64,000 bases of DNA, from positions 62,001-126,000 of the forward strand of contig NZ_JAFELM010000045.1 in NCBI RefSeq assembly GCF_016890225.1. Reading direction: 5' to 3'. Under the pieces are notes generated by a model. The model had not been told where the DNA came from. It worked only from the letters and a program-made list of their open reading frames with translations, and made no database searches. Shown here in pieces: positions 27,949 through 37,216 of the stretch. Made by a program: the position numbers and the translations under genes. Every line of letters starts with the position of its first letter. Position 1 is the first letter of the stretch. This DNA comes from Bacillus suaedaesalsae (lineage in GTDB: Bacteria > Bacillota > Bacilli > Bacillales > SA4).

Positions 27949-28545
27949 TCACCCCTTTTGCTTCCGTACATAGTCTAGTCGTATTTTAACCCCAAATATA
28001 AAATCAATTAAAAAATGCGCAAAGATTGTTACCCAAAGACTTTCTGTGTATTCATACAGTAAACCTAAAATAAAGCTTAACGTCATAACAATTGTGAACA
28101 GAAACCATCTTCTTAAATATCGAACATGCAACATCGCAAAGACGAGACTGGCAAAAACAAGACCGAAATGAGTTTGTATAACCCCTCGAAATAACCATTC
28201 TTCTGAAATAGCGATGATCCATGACAAGAAGAATATATGAATAATAGAACGATGCTGAAACACTTTTTCATTAATTCCACCGTCATCAAAAAAGTGCTCT
28301 GGGAGTACCTTCATTAAGATGAAATCAATAATAACGACTAATGAGCCAGTAAGTCCTCCATAAAACAAAATATCTCTTATATTCAGCTCCCAAATAGCCT
28401 GAAAGGCATTTACATCCTGAAATAGAAACAAACTTAAAACTGCAGAGGTAATAATCAAGATAAGTTGGGTTACATATAGGTGGAAAAGCAGCTCTCGTTC
28501 TGAAAGTTGTTTTACCATATCAGCTTGACTTTGCACTTTTCCCAC
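27949..28545 (-). CDS. ypbD: CPBP family intramembrane metalloprotease YpbD
   Basis: A 198-residue membrane protein of the CPBP/Abi family (Rce1-like). The motifs are in order: EEWLFRG near residue 115 (EExxxR), a His in FAMLHVRY, and HFLIDF near 180 (HxxxD). All the expected catalytic residues are present; the substrate is unknown. About six membrane helices. The start is uncertain: GTG 28545 lies inside the end of recQ and a second GTG three codons later fits the GGTGGG site better. It overlaps recQ by about 26 bases. Confidence 0.82.
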   Translation of the reverse strand: MGKVQSQADMVKQLSERELLFHLYVTQLILIITSAVLSLFLFQDVNAFQAIWELNIRDILFYGGLTGSLVVIIDFILMKVLPEHFFDDGGINEKVFQHRSIIHIFFLSWIIAISEEWLFRGVIQTHFGLVFASLVFAMLHVRYLRRWFLFTIVMTLSFILGLLYEYTESLWVTIFAHFLIDFIFGVKIRLDYVRKQKG

Positions 28546-30049
28546 CTACTTTAAAAATTAGTTGTAATTCATTTTTCCATTCCTTAAAGTGTACTGGATT
28601 TATGAACTCTGTAGATTTAGTATACCCCTCATATTGAAGCGAACATAGGTCACAGCATTGATCTATAGATTTCGTTAATGTTTCATTGAAAATTGAAAGG
28701 TATGCCTCTCTTCTACAAGTTATAGACTCTAACCACCTTTTCATTTCATGTAGCTTTGATTTCTTGTAGAGTAACCTATTCTTAATAACCGTTTCAATTG
28801 ATTTGATAATAATGTCGACTTCAAGTTTGCGCATTATATCGTAATCTTCCAACCATCCATTTACTTCTAGCTGGTATTTTATAAATCTCCATTGTGTTTC
28901 CGTGAGTGTAGAACGTGACAGTATATACTCTTCATTTACAGCTAACCCTTGACTATACTGTTCATTTATTAAATGCAATAAATGTTCTAGCTCATCAATC
29001 GCAGGAAACTCTTGTCCAATTAATGCTTGTGGTATCTCTTCATCAGAAGGACTGGCTAAAAGTATGGCAATACTACTTTTCCCATCTCTTCCAGCGCGAC
29101 CTATTTCTTGCAAATACGATTCCATATTGCTCGGATAATGAAAGTGAATCACGTACCTCACATTCGGTTTATTGACTCCCATTCCAAATGCATTCGTACA
29201 ACAAATTAATTGGATTTGATCATTTAAGAATTGCTGTTGAATAAGTATTCGTTCACTCGCTTCCATCCCACCGTGATAATAAGATACCCCGCTAATTCCA
29301 TTTTCCTTTAAATAGGCACTAATATGCTCTGACCACTTTCTACTTGAAAAGTAAATAATGCCGGGACCTTGTAACGTTTTTACCCACTCTAGAAGTTTAC
29401 TTTTCTTTTCCTCAATCGTGTTTAACTTTTCTACATGAATCGCAATATTTGGTCGATCAATAGAATGAAGATGATAAGAGACATCCTCAAGTCCTAATGA
29501 GCTTACAATATCATAAATCACTTTGTTCGTCGCAGTAGCTGTCAACGCTAGAACTGGCGGGGTACTTAGTTCTTTTATCACTTCATTTAGCTTTAGGTAG
29601 TCCGTTCTAAATTCATGCCCCCACTGAGAAATACAATGTGCTTCATCTACGACAAATAATGAAACTTTTATTTTCTTCAATTGTTTTTTCAAAGCTGTGC
29701 TTTGAAGGATCTCAGGAGATACAAAAATGTATTTATACTTTCCTAGCGATTGTAGGGTTGTCATCCTCTCTTCATAACTCAAAAAACTGTTAATCGCAAT
29801 GACTCTCTTTTCTCCTATCATTTGTAGCTGTTGTACTTGATCCTCCATGAGAGATAGTAAAGGAGAAACGATTACTACACTTCCTTCCAACACATAACCT
29901 GGTAAAATGTAGCATAGTGACTTTCCAGCACCCGTCGGGAGCATCGCAACAACATTCTTTTGATCTAGGACTGCTTCAATAATACTTTTTTGACCTTCTC
30001 GAAAGGCGGTAAAACCAAACCGGTCCAAGAGTATTTGCTCAAGTTGCAT
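28520..30049 (-). CDS. recQ: RecQ family ATP-dependent DNA helicase
   Basis: A 509-residue 3'-5' DNA helicase. Walker A LPTGAGKSLCY is near residue 40 and the DEAH box VDEAHCISQWGHEFRTDY near 135. The C-terminal helicase motif GRAGRDG lies near 318. A four-cysteine zinc-binding region (CRREAY...CCDLC) lies near 440-470. The protein stops soon after it, with no HRDC domain, as in the short B. subtilis paralogue RecS (YpbC). It overlaps ypbB by 11 bases and ypbD by about 26, so the cluster is tightly coupled. Confidence 0.93.
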   Translation of the reverse strand: MQLEQILLDRFGFTAFREGQKSIIEAVLDQKNVVAMLPTGAGKSLCYILPGYVLEGSVVIVSPLLSLMEDQVQQLQMIGEKRVIAINSFLSYEERMTTLQSLGKYKYIFVSPEILQSTALKKQLKKIKVSLFVVDEAHCISQWGHEFRTDYLKLNEVIKELSTPPVLALTATATNKVIYDIVSSLGLEDVSYHLHSIDRPNIAIHVEKLNTIEEKKSKLLEWVKTLQGPGIIYFSSRKWSEHISAYLKENGISGVSYYHGGMEASERILIQQQFLNDQIQLICCTNAFGMGVNKPNVRYVIHFHYPSNMESYLQEIGRAGRDGKSSIAILLASPSDEEIPQALIGQEFPAIDELEHLLHLINEQYSQGLAVNEEYILSRSTLTETQWRFIKYQLEVNGWLEDYDIMRKLEVDIIIKSIETVIKNRLLYKKSKLHEMKRWLESITCRREAYLSIFNETLTKSIDQCCDLCSLQYEGYTKSTEFINPVHFKEWKNELQLIFKVGGKSAKSS

Positions 30050-31088
30050 TTGTACTACCTACTTTCGCTAAAGCTAATCGTATTTCAAAGTAACCAACAG
30101 GAATTTCTAGACTATTTTTTATTAATTTAAGCTGATTTGTCTTTAATCGCATAATACACTCTTCAATCTGTTTAAATGTATCAGACTTAATATAGGGTGA
30201 GATATCAAAAGCTTCATCAGATAATGCAATTTCAACAATATGATCTTCAATTGTATTTTTCTTTAACTGACGTATCTTCGCAATTGCTTCAATGCTATAT
30301 CCTTGATTCACTAATTCAAACGTCTTTTCAGTTGATTGTGTTAAGGTTAACTTTTTATGACTTGTTCCCATTATATTAGATAACAATGGATATTTATTTT
30401 TCTCGTTTTCGGTTAAAGCTAAAATATGATGGATTGTTGAAGTAAATAAAACAGACACTTCAAACGAACTTAACGATAATTGTTCACCAACCTGTTCATT
30501 CGTACTGCCTATGCGGTTATGTCCTGTTAATTTAGAGACAAATATACTAGCCCTTACTTCATCCATGTTTTCTAAAACATTTACAAACTCGTTATAGAGC
30601 TTCTGACTAAAGTCATTTCTTGTGAAACTCATATTATTTAGGTACTTTTTCACCCATTGGAGAAGATGCACATCTCTTGATATAGGAATATAACGTGTTT
30701 CATGGTTCATTAAGTTTGAGCAAACCTGAACGAGTAGTGACAACCGCCCCCAAAAAATTGATGTCTCTTGAGCGTATTTCCACCCGTTAAGTGAAGAAGG
30801 AAGAGAAAAAGTAGTCAGTAACTCCTCACCATACTTAGTGATAACAAAGCTGTTGTCTGAATCACTTTCTATTGCACACTTCTTTTGCAACAGGAAGACA
30901 TTTTCTTCAAGTTCATTTCTATCGAGTAAAGGAAAAACACCAAACAAATGAAATGTTTGATAAAGCTTTGCATCTTGAATGGTTTGTGCAGACCTTTTTC
31001 CTTTTAACAAATGATAAATCGAGGAGATACTTCTTTCCCCTTTATTTTTTTTAATACAGTATAAAATTACTAATGGAAAGTAGTTCAC
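30039..31088 (-). CDS. ypbB: YpbB, helix-turn-helix protein paired with RecQ
   Basis: A protein of about 349 residues with a C-terminal helix-turn-helix (NQGYSIEAIAKIRQLKKNTIEDHI, about 262-285). It resembles the HTH_40 domain that elsewhere is fused to the C-terminus of RecQ. The rest is helical with no domain I know. I use the GTG at 31088, seven bases after GGGAG; an ATG six codons earlier has a poorer site. It overlaps recQ by 11 bases, as in other Bacillus genomes, and probably acts with the helicase. Confidence 0.8.
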   Translation of the reverse strand: MNYFPLVILYCIKKNKGERSISSIYHLLKGKRSAQTIQDAKLYQTFHLFGVFPLLDRNELEENVFLLQKKCAIESDSDNSFVITKYGEELLTTFSLPSSLNGWKYAQETSIFWGRLSLLVQVCSNLMNHETRYIPISRDVHLLQWVKKYLNNMSFTRNDFSQKLYNEFVNVLENMDEVRASIFVSKLTGHNRIGSTNEQVGEQLSLSSFEVSVLFTSTIHHILALTENEKNKYPLLSNIMGTSHKKLTLTQSTEKTFELVNQGYSIEAIAKIRQLKKNTIEDHIVEIALSDEAFDISPYIKSDTFKQIEECIMRLKTNQLKLIKNSLEIPVGYFEIRLALAKVGSTNAT

Positions 31089-31222
31089 TTGAATACTCCC
31101 TTTCATGTCCTACACTTCATTTTAGCAAATTTTGATCGATATAGGTTAGTTTAGAAATAGCGTCTAAGGGTATTAATATAGAGTAAACCCTTATGTGATA
31201 AGCATTCTCAATGAGTTTATTG

Positions 31223-31251
31223 TTGAAAAGTTGGCCAAACAGTTTTACAAT
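31223..31251 (+). promoter_or_regulatory. Sigma-A promoter of fer
   Basis: TTGAAA (31223-31228), exactly 17 bases, then TACAAT (31246-31251). It lies about 120 bases before the ferredoxin start. Confidence 0.6.
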
Positions 31252-31345
31252 AATGAATGTGGAAATAAAAACTATCTAAATTTCACTTTTTACAATTATG
31301 TAATTTAGATGGGTCACCAATACTAGGTATCCTAGCATAAACTAA

Positions 31346-31624
<279 letters not shown>

Positions 31625-31647
31625 TATACTTATTCTCGGTATCGTGT

Positions 31648-31677
31648 AAAAAACCTCTGTGAAATCAGAGGTTTTTT
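31648..31677 (+). terminator. Terminator of fer
   Basis: AAAAAACCTCTG pairs with CAGAGGTTTTTT, a perfect 12-base stem with T run, 23 bases after the stop. Confidence 0.9.
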
Positions 31678-31714
31678 ATTTTGCAAAAACTTATAAAAAT
31701 TGGCACGACTTGTA

Positions 31715-31737
31715 GCGCCTTGTCAATGGACAGGCGC
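31715..31737. repeat. GC-rich hairpin without T tract
   Basis: GCGCCTTGTC pairs with GACAGGCGC around AATG, with one bulged base. It lies between fer and the M23 gene, in a very AT-rich surrounding. It may be an interspersed repeat or a 3' stabiliser of the M23 transcript. Confidence 0.45.
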
Positions 31738-31804
31738 AGCAGAGTTCAATATTATTAAGATTCGTTACAAACTTCTATAAGTGAGTCAATACGTAAACAA
31801 AAGC

Positions 31805-32842
31805 TTATTGTTGATTTTCACTTACAATCGATAACACTTGATTAGGATATAGATTGTCATTCTCTAAGCTATTGAATTCTTTTATTTCGTTAATAGATAC
31901 ACCTGTTTTGGACTCTATCATTTCGAGCGTATCTCCCGATTCTACTATGTACACTTTTTCTAGATCAGGATAAATTATAAGCTTTTCACCTATTTGGATC
32001 ATGTCAGATTGTAATTGATTCCATATTTTAATCGATTCAATCGTGACTTGATATTGATTCGCTAATTGCCACAGCGTCATATTTTCTTCTACAGTAAGAG
32101 TAACTACTTTTTCACTAGATACTATTAACTTTTCCACTTCCTCTATGACATCAATTTCCTGCAGATCATTAGAAACGACTACAGAGCTAGCGAGTAGTTG
32201 ATTAGATGAATCGTCAGTTAGCATGAGGTCAGATACATTTTGTTCCTTATAAATTTTTTCTAGAGTTGCTAGTTTTACTTCCTGTTTCTTTTCAGCCAAT
32301 ACATTTTTTTCTTTACCTTCACCAATGAATACCGATACATCGAGAGTATGGAGAGGATCGATTGCATTTGATTTTTTGATATTCCATTCTCCTTTATGCA
32401 CTTCAAAATGCAAGTGAGCACCTCTAGATCTACCCGTATTACCGACTTTCCCTATTTGTTGGCCTTTGGTGACGATATCACCTTCTTTTACTAAACGCTT
32501 GCTTAAATGTGCATATACCGTCTCATAGCCATTCGGATGCATAACAAAAATAACATTCCCATACGAGGAAGAATAATAAGACTTTGTTACAGTTCCAGCA
32601 TCAACCGTATATATAGGTGTACCCTTTGGTGCTGCAACATCTAAGCCATCATGTCTTCCATGCCTCGTACCAAAATGATCACTAATTCGGCCTTCTTCAA
32701 TCGGCCATACCCATTCCTTTGTTTCTGATAATATATGTACAGAATTAGATTCCGCTTTTACCGTTTTCACACTTAAAAACATACAAGCAATACAAAATCC
32801 CATTATAATTACGATTAATAGACGCCTTGATAAATCTAGCAT
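31805..32842 (-). CDS. Secreted M23 family peptidase with two LysM domains
   Basis: A 345-residue exported protein. Signal peptide 1-30 (ends VKAE), LytM-type M23 domain about 45-155 with zinc ligands His64, Asp68 (HDGLD) and His145 (HLHFE), a variable linker, and two LysM domains (about 250-295 and 297-341). Zinc endopeptidases of this type cut peptide cross-bridges in the wall or during spore cortex and engulfment work. Having the LysM pair at the C-terminus and the enzyme at the N-terminus is less common than the reverse. B. subtilis has no such gene here. GAGGAGG precedes the ATG. Confidence 0.88.
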   Translation of the reverse strand: MLDLSRRLLIVIIMGFCIACMFLSVKTVKAESNSVHILSETKEWVWPIEEGRISDHFGTRHGRHDGLDVAAPKGTPIYTVDAGTVTKSYYSSSYGNVIFVMHPNGYETVYAHLSKRLVKEGDIVTKGQQIGKVGNTGRSRGAHLHFEVHKGEWNIKKSNAIDPLHTLDVSVFIGEGKEKNVLAEKKQEVKLATLEKIYKEQNVSDLMLTDDSSNQLLASSVVVSNDLQEIDVIEEVEKLIVSSEKVVTLTVEENMTLWQLANQYQVTIESIKIWNQLQSDMIQIGEKLIIYPDLEKVYIVESGDTLEMIESKTGVSINEIKEFNSLENDNLYPNQVLSIVSENQQ

Positions 32843-32908
32843 GATTGTCCTCCTCTATCGTTTATCGTTATAACTTATGAGGACATGCAAACGAGTAGAA
32901 CTAAAAAA

Positions 32909-32937
32909 AATAATAGAGACTTAAAGTCTCTATTATT
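32909..32937 (-). terminator. Terminator of sigX-rsiX
   Basis: A nearly perfect palindrome AATAATAGAGACT / AGTCTCTATTATT followed by T residues on the minus strand, overlapping the rsiX stop. Confidence 0.85.
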
Positions 32938-34147
32938 TGTTAGGGATTTCCATATAGTTTGGTGCGATTGGTACACTTATTGCTAATGAATTACCCTTTG
33001 GATCTTTTAAAGGATACTCACCGATTTGTTCAACGGTATTTTCAAATTTTACTTGTTCATATCCGAACTCTTTAGCAGATAGTAAGATTGCTTTGATCAT
33101 TAAATCATTTTGAATTGAGTTCTCAATTTCTTTTGTAAAACTAACTGTGACCGTTTTATCTTCCACTATTACATTATTAATTAATCCTTGTTCAATTGAA
33201 GGTTCAATCTGAAATCCTGGCTGACTCATTATTTCTAAAGCATTTTCAAAACTAGTACTAGGGGATAATGTTGGTACTAGAAACACTTTATTAGTTGTTG
33301 TTCGGTGAATCACATATCCCTTCATTTGACTTTGTATTTCGATGGGACCTACAGTTCCTCCTGACATTGCATCTTCAACTTGACGACCGTCTTCATAAAC
33401 AACTTGGGCTTTTTTATACCCCATCCATCTTAATGTTTCAATTATTGGTTCTTTAATATCCTGTCCTGGGGAGCTTAAAGTTAGATTATTAGGGACGATT
33501 ACTTTGACTTCACTTTCAGTAATTTGTTCGAACTTGAATTCCCTAATTATGTGTAATACACCAAATTCACCTTCTGGAAATCTAGAAATAATATCTTGTA
33601 ACATCTCCGTTTTCGTAATCTCATTATTTCTGTGTAAAAAACTGACTGGAAATACAATTTGCACTTGCTCATCCTTAACCCCTACAGTTATTAAAGTCTG
33701 ATCATCAGTCACTTCATTCACCAAAGGAACAGTCTGTTCCTCCACACTCATCATTAAGCTCTTTTGCTCAGCTTCTCCACTATCATCTTTTAAAGCAGCA
33801 GCATCACTATTCTCCGCTACTCTAGAATCAATACTGCCTTCAGATTCAGGTTTTTCCGGATCTTGAACTGCACTCTTTTCCATTTGTAATTTATCATTAC
33901 TTCCATTGCCAAGGTTTTGAATGTCCATCATATTTGAACCGATTAGGAATATAAGGAATAACGCAGCAACAGTTGCAATGCTTGGGAGTACCCACGTCTT
34001 CTTTTTCTTTGTATATTTTACTTCGTCTTCTTGTAAACGTGCTTGAATCTTACGATAGAGGGCATCAGGACTTTGACGGTCGGATACTTTAGGCATGCTT
34101 TCTAGAAGTTCTTCAAGTTGCTTATCGTTCCACTCTGATTTTTTCAT
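32933..34147 (-). CDS. rsiX: Anti-sigma-X factor RsiX
   Basis: A 404-residue single-pass membrane protein. The cytoplasmic N-terminal ~47 residues should bind sigma-X, a membrane helix lies at about 49-67, and a large extracytoplasmic part follows with an acidic low-complexity spacer (about 70-130). The outer part seems to hold two similar ~100-residue alpha/beta units, each ending in a WMGYKKAQV / FGYEQVKFE-type strand. They resemble GerM-like domains. Overlap of 26 bases with sigX and AGGAGGGG upstream show co-expression. RsiX holds sigma-X at the membrane until an envelope signal arrives. Confidence 0.9.
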   Translation of the reverse strand: MKKSEWNDKQLEELLESMPKVSDRQSPDALYRKIQARLQEDEVKYTKKKKTWVLPSIATVAALFLIFLIGSNMMDIQNLGNGSNDKLQMEKSAVQDPEKPESEGSIDSRVAENSDAAALKDDSGEAEQKSLMMSVEEQTVPLVNEVTDDQTLITVGVKDEQVQIVFPVSFLHRNNEITKTEMLQDIISRFPEGEFGVLHIIREFKFEQITESEVKVIVPNNLTLSSPGQDIKEPIIETLRWMGYKKAQVVYEDGRQVEDAMSGGTVGPIEIQSQMKGYVIHRTTTNKVFLVPTLSPSTSFENALEIMSQPGFQIEPSIEQGLINNVIVEDKTVTVSFTKEIENSIQNDLMIKAILLSAKEFGYEQVKFENTVEQIGEYPLKDPKGNSLAISVPIAPNYMEIPNK

Positions 34148-34673
34148 CTGTACTCCCCTCCTTTGCCCTTTGTTCTTCCATGTAGGCTTTAAGTTGCTTT
34201 AATGCTCTATGTTGTGTTGTTTTCACTTTGCTCTCTGTCCAGCCTAATGCTTCCGCAGTTTCTGTAATAGATAATGATTGCATGTACCTTAATAAGATTA
34301 CTGCTCTTTGATCTACTGTGACATGGTCTAAGCAATAATACATTTGTTTTATTTCTTCATTTTGTAAAGTTATTTCTTCAGGTAAAGGTTGATTGTCTTT
34401 TACTTGTTGTGTGTTCCAATCAAATGTTTCCATCAATCGTTGCTTCCAGCCCTTTTGCTTACGAAAATGGTCAATTGCAACATGTCGTGCAATGGAGAAA
34501 AGCCATGTTTTTTCACTGCTTTTCCCTTCAAATCTTTCATACGCTTTTAACACCTTAATGTACACCTCTTGTACTAAGTCTTCAGCTTGTTCACGATTTC
34601 GAACCATGTAGAATAGGAACTGAAATAAATCTTGGTGGTACTTATCATAAAGCTCCTGAAATACGGTGTTCAT
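34122..34673 (-). CDS. sigX: ECF RNA polymerase sigma factor SigX
   Basis: A 183-residue group 4 (ECF) sigma factor. Region 2 lies at about residues 9-80 (QEVYIKVLKAYERF and WLFSIARHVAIDHFRKQ), region 4 at about 115-165 (LRYMQSLSITETAEALGWTESKVKTTQHRALKQLK). In B. subtilis sigma-X adjusts envelope charge and composition through genes such as dlt and pss. The start follows GGGGAGGG. A matching ECF promoter lies just upstream, which suggests positive self-regulation, and rsiX is co-transcribed. Confidence 0.93.
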   Translation of the reverse strand: MNTVFQELYDKYHQDLFQFLFYMVRNREQAEDLVQEVYIKVLKAYERFEGKSSEKTWLFSIARHVAIDHFRKQKGWKQRLMETFDWNTQQVKDNQPLPEEITLQNEEIKQMYYCLDHVTVDQRAVILLRYMQSLSITETAEALGWTESKVKTTQHRALKQLKAYMEEQRAKEGSTDEKIRVER

Positions 34674-34700
34674 GCCTTACCCTCCCCGTACAATAAATTA

Positions 34701-34726
34701 GTCGTTATATAATGAAATAGGTTACA
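34701..34726 (-). promoter_or_regulatory. Candidate self-regulatory ECF sigma-X promoter
   Basis: On the minus strand TGTAAC (34721-34726), 16 bases, then CGAC (34701-34704). The B. subtilis sigma-X consensus is TGTAAC with CGAC about 16-17 bases on. It lies 28 bases before the sigX start codon. Confidence 0.75.
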
Positions 34727-34854
34727 AAAATTTGTAAAAAAATTATGATGTCCACCATATTGTAGCATTTGATATGAATCTATGACCATAACATTCTTAG
34801 AAACATTGAGAGTCTTCTTTCTCTTAAACATAAACTAAAAAAATAAATAAAAAA

Positions 34855-34877
34855 AAGGATAAGTAACCTTACCCCTT
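34855..34877 (-). terminator. Terminator of the cobalamin-riboswitch operon
   Basis: On the minus strand AAGG(G)GTAAG pairs with CTTATCCTT and is followed by eight T residues, about 30 bases after the last gene. Confidence 0.75.
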
Positions 34878-34904
34878 AATTGAAGAACAAGTATTTATCT
34901 TAAA

Positions 34905-35600
34905 CTACACTTCATAAAGTAATCCATATTTCTTCTTAAATCGGGATAATATTTTAATCCAAGTATCACCGAATAATAATAAGAAGAATACATTAGAGGC
35001 AGCGTGCATCGTATCAAACAATGCACTAGCAGCAAAGTACGTTAGAAACACATTACGATCTAATGGCATCCCTGAACCTGTTACTGTAAGCAGCCCCCAT
35101 AGATTCATGATCCAACCAAACAAGAATCCCCAAATTATAGCAAACAATACTTTTCCCCATTTATATCTTAATAAAGGTGTGTTTCGCAACATTCCTGCTG
35201 TAAGTCCTACCATCCCCCACGCTGCCATTTGCCATGGAGTCCAAGGTCCCTGACCTAAAATCATATTAGATGCAAGAGCAGCAACCAAACCTATTAAAAA
35301 GCCACTCTGTGCACCAAAAACAAGACCCGACATCATGATTATAAAGGTTGTAGGTTGCACACTTGGGATGCTAGCAAAAGGAATTCTGGCAACAGCGGCA
35401 ATTGCAGCTAAAATGGCCAATAAAACAATTTCACGAGCTTCTAATGAGCCGCGTTCAAAGCGAACAAGAACCAATAGAATTGTAAAAATAATAAAGCCAA
35501 AGCTTATCCATAAATAATGTTCTTCTAACTGAAGAGCAAGATACAGAAAAATAAAAATGAGTAAGAGTAAAATGAGACTTACTCTGTTTTTAGTGAGCAT
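34905..35600 (-). CDS. ECF transporter S component, probable corrinoid-specific (CbrT-like)
   Basis: A 231-residue membrane protein with six predicted helices, the substrate-binding subunit of an energy-coupling-factor importer. The segment GQGPWTPWQMAAWG (about 116-129) between helices is reminiscent of S components of the B12-regulated CbrT group. That memory, plus the upstream cobalamin riboswitch, is why I call the substrate a corrinoid; ligand identity is inference. The N-terminal extra helix (6-40) is rather long. The ATG follows GAGGAGG, and it overlaps the ATPase gene by 22 bases. It is the last gene of the operon. Confidence 0.82.
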   Translation of the reverse strand: MLTKNRVSLILLLLIFIFLYLALQLEEHYLWISFGFIIFTILLVLVRFERGSLEAREIVLLAILAAIAAVARIPFASIPSVQPTTFIIMMSGLVFGAQSGFLIGLVAALASNMILGQGPWTPWQMAAWGMVGLTAGMLRNTPLLRYKWGKVLFAIIWGFLFGWIMNLWGLLTVTGSGMPLDRNVFLTYFAASALFDTMHAASNVFFLLLFGDTWIKILSRFKKKYGLLYEV

Positions 35601-37216
35601 GCTGAGATTGCCTCCTCGAGTGTGACAATTTGATTATCCTTTTTATGTCTTAGTAACCGTTGAATCATTGTAGTATAAAAGAAGTTCCCTTTAAAAAATT
35701 CCCTAGGAGTTTCCTCAGATGTTATTTGACCTTCAAACAACATTCCACATCTTGTTGCATATCTGGCAGCAAACTCAACATCATGTGTTGAAAAAAGAAC
35801 GGTTATGTTTTTGTTCGTTAATTCTGTTAAGATACTAGCTAATCTTTCTTTGGATATAGCATCCAAACCTTTTGTCGGTTCATCTAGTATTAACAACTCC
35901 GGTTCTCTTACGAGTAAACAGACTAGTGCTGCCTTCTGTAGTTCTCCACCACTTAAATCGTATGGATGTTTATCAAGTATATGACGGACGTCCAATTGGT
36001 CTAGTAACACATTTAGCTTCTGTTGATCTGTAATATTAAATTGCTTCATTGTTTCATATATTTCTAATTGAACTGTATCATGAATAAAGAAGGGTTTAAG
36101 ACTTTGAGGTAAATAACCTACTTTTTTAACAAAATCAAATTCACCTTTGAAGGATACTGCCTTACCATCAAGAAACACCTTTCCATGATTTTGTTTGATA
36201 ATTCCTGCTAACACTCGTAATAGTGTTGATTTACCAGTTCCATTCCCACCAAGTAGAGCATACAGTTCTCCTTTGTTTACCGATAAATCCAGCTCCTTTA
36301 AAACATGTGTACCCTTTGAATATTGATAGTAAATATTTTGTGCGGTAATGTGTGGCGTTCCAGCATTTTGTATAGTTTCATGTACTAAATTCTGATTGAA
36401 GGATACATCATTTAACCATACTCTGCCTTCCTTTACATTCAGTGGTAACAGCTTTTCACTAATAACCATCGAAAGAGCCAATGCGGCTTTAGGGATACTC
36501 GGAATAAATGATTGATTTGCTGTATTCCATAGTTTTCTTAGTACCTCTCTTGGGTCTCCTTGTTCAGAGATTCTTCCTCGTTCCATCAATATCACTTTGT
36601 CTGCCAAGGAACACACCTCATCTAATCGATGTTCTGCAAGTATTATAGTCATTCCAAACTCTTCATTAAGGTGAACTAAAATATTAATAAATTCCTTAGC
36701 ACTTACCGGGTCAAGTTGAGCAGTCGGCTCATCCAACAACAATATCTTGGGTTGCATTAATAAAATTGAAGCCAAGTTTACCATTTGCTTCTGTCCACCT
36801 GACAATTCATGTGTTTTTCTATGAATTAAGGATTCAATACCAAAAAAATGAACCATTTCGGCTACCTTGTTTCTCATTTCGCTCGTTTTCATCCCCAAGT
36901 TTTCAAGCCCAAAAACTAATTCAAGAATGACTTCGTCGGCTACAACTTGATTTTCAGGATCTTGAAAAACGTATCCTATATCTGATGAATCTATTTTCTG
37001 TATCAAAACTCCATCAATTAAAATTTCCCCAGAAGTTACACCATGTGGGGTAATATCTTTTTTTAACGATCGTAACAAAGTACTCTTCCCACTACCAGAA
37101 GGGCCAAACAAGACTACAAATTCCCCATGCTCAATTGAAATAGTATTATCAATGAGAGATGGACTATCTTGTTCTGGATAGGTGAAAGAAAGATTGTTTA
37201 TTTTGATATGCGCCAA
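35579..37216 (-). CDS. ECF transporter fused double ATPase
   Basis: A 545-residue protein with two ABC ATPase domains in one chain, the energising A1-A2 module. Domain 1: Walker A FGPSGSGKST near 36-45, signature LSGGQKQ near 139, Walker B LLLDEPTA near 160. Domain 2: GGNGTGKST near 303, LSGGELQ near 420, LLILDEPTKG near 440. Both ATP sites look functional. The start is TTG 37216, inside the end of the T-component gene, so translation is probably coupled. It is separate from the general ecfA1A2T set, suggesting a dedicated importer. Confidence 0.9.
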   Translation of the reverse strand: MAHIKINNLSFTYPEQDSPSLIDNTISIEHGEFVVLFGPSGSGKSTLLRSLKKDITPHGVTSGEILIDGVLIQKIDSSDIGYVFQDPENQVVADEVILELVFGLENLGMKTSEMRNKVAEMVHFFGIESLIHRKTHELSGGQKQMVNLASILLMQPKILLLDEPTAQLDPVSAKEFINILVHLNEEFGMTIILAEHRLDEVCSLADKVILMERGRISEQGDPREVLRKLWNTANQSFIPSIPKAALALSMVISEKLLPLNVKEGRVWLNDVSFNQNLVHETIQNAGTPHITAQNIYYQYSKGTHVLKELDLSVNKGELYALLGGNGTGKSTLLRVLAGIIKQNHGKVFLDGKAVSFKGEFDFVKKVGYLPQSLKPFFIHDTVQLEIYETMKQFNITDQQKLNVLLDQLDVRHILDKHPYDLSGGELQKAALVCLLVREPELLILDEPTKGLDAISKERLASILTELTNKNITVLFSTHDVEFAARYATRCGMLFEGQITSEETPREFFKGNFFYTTMIQRLLRHKKDNQIVTLEEAISACSLKTE

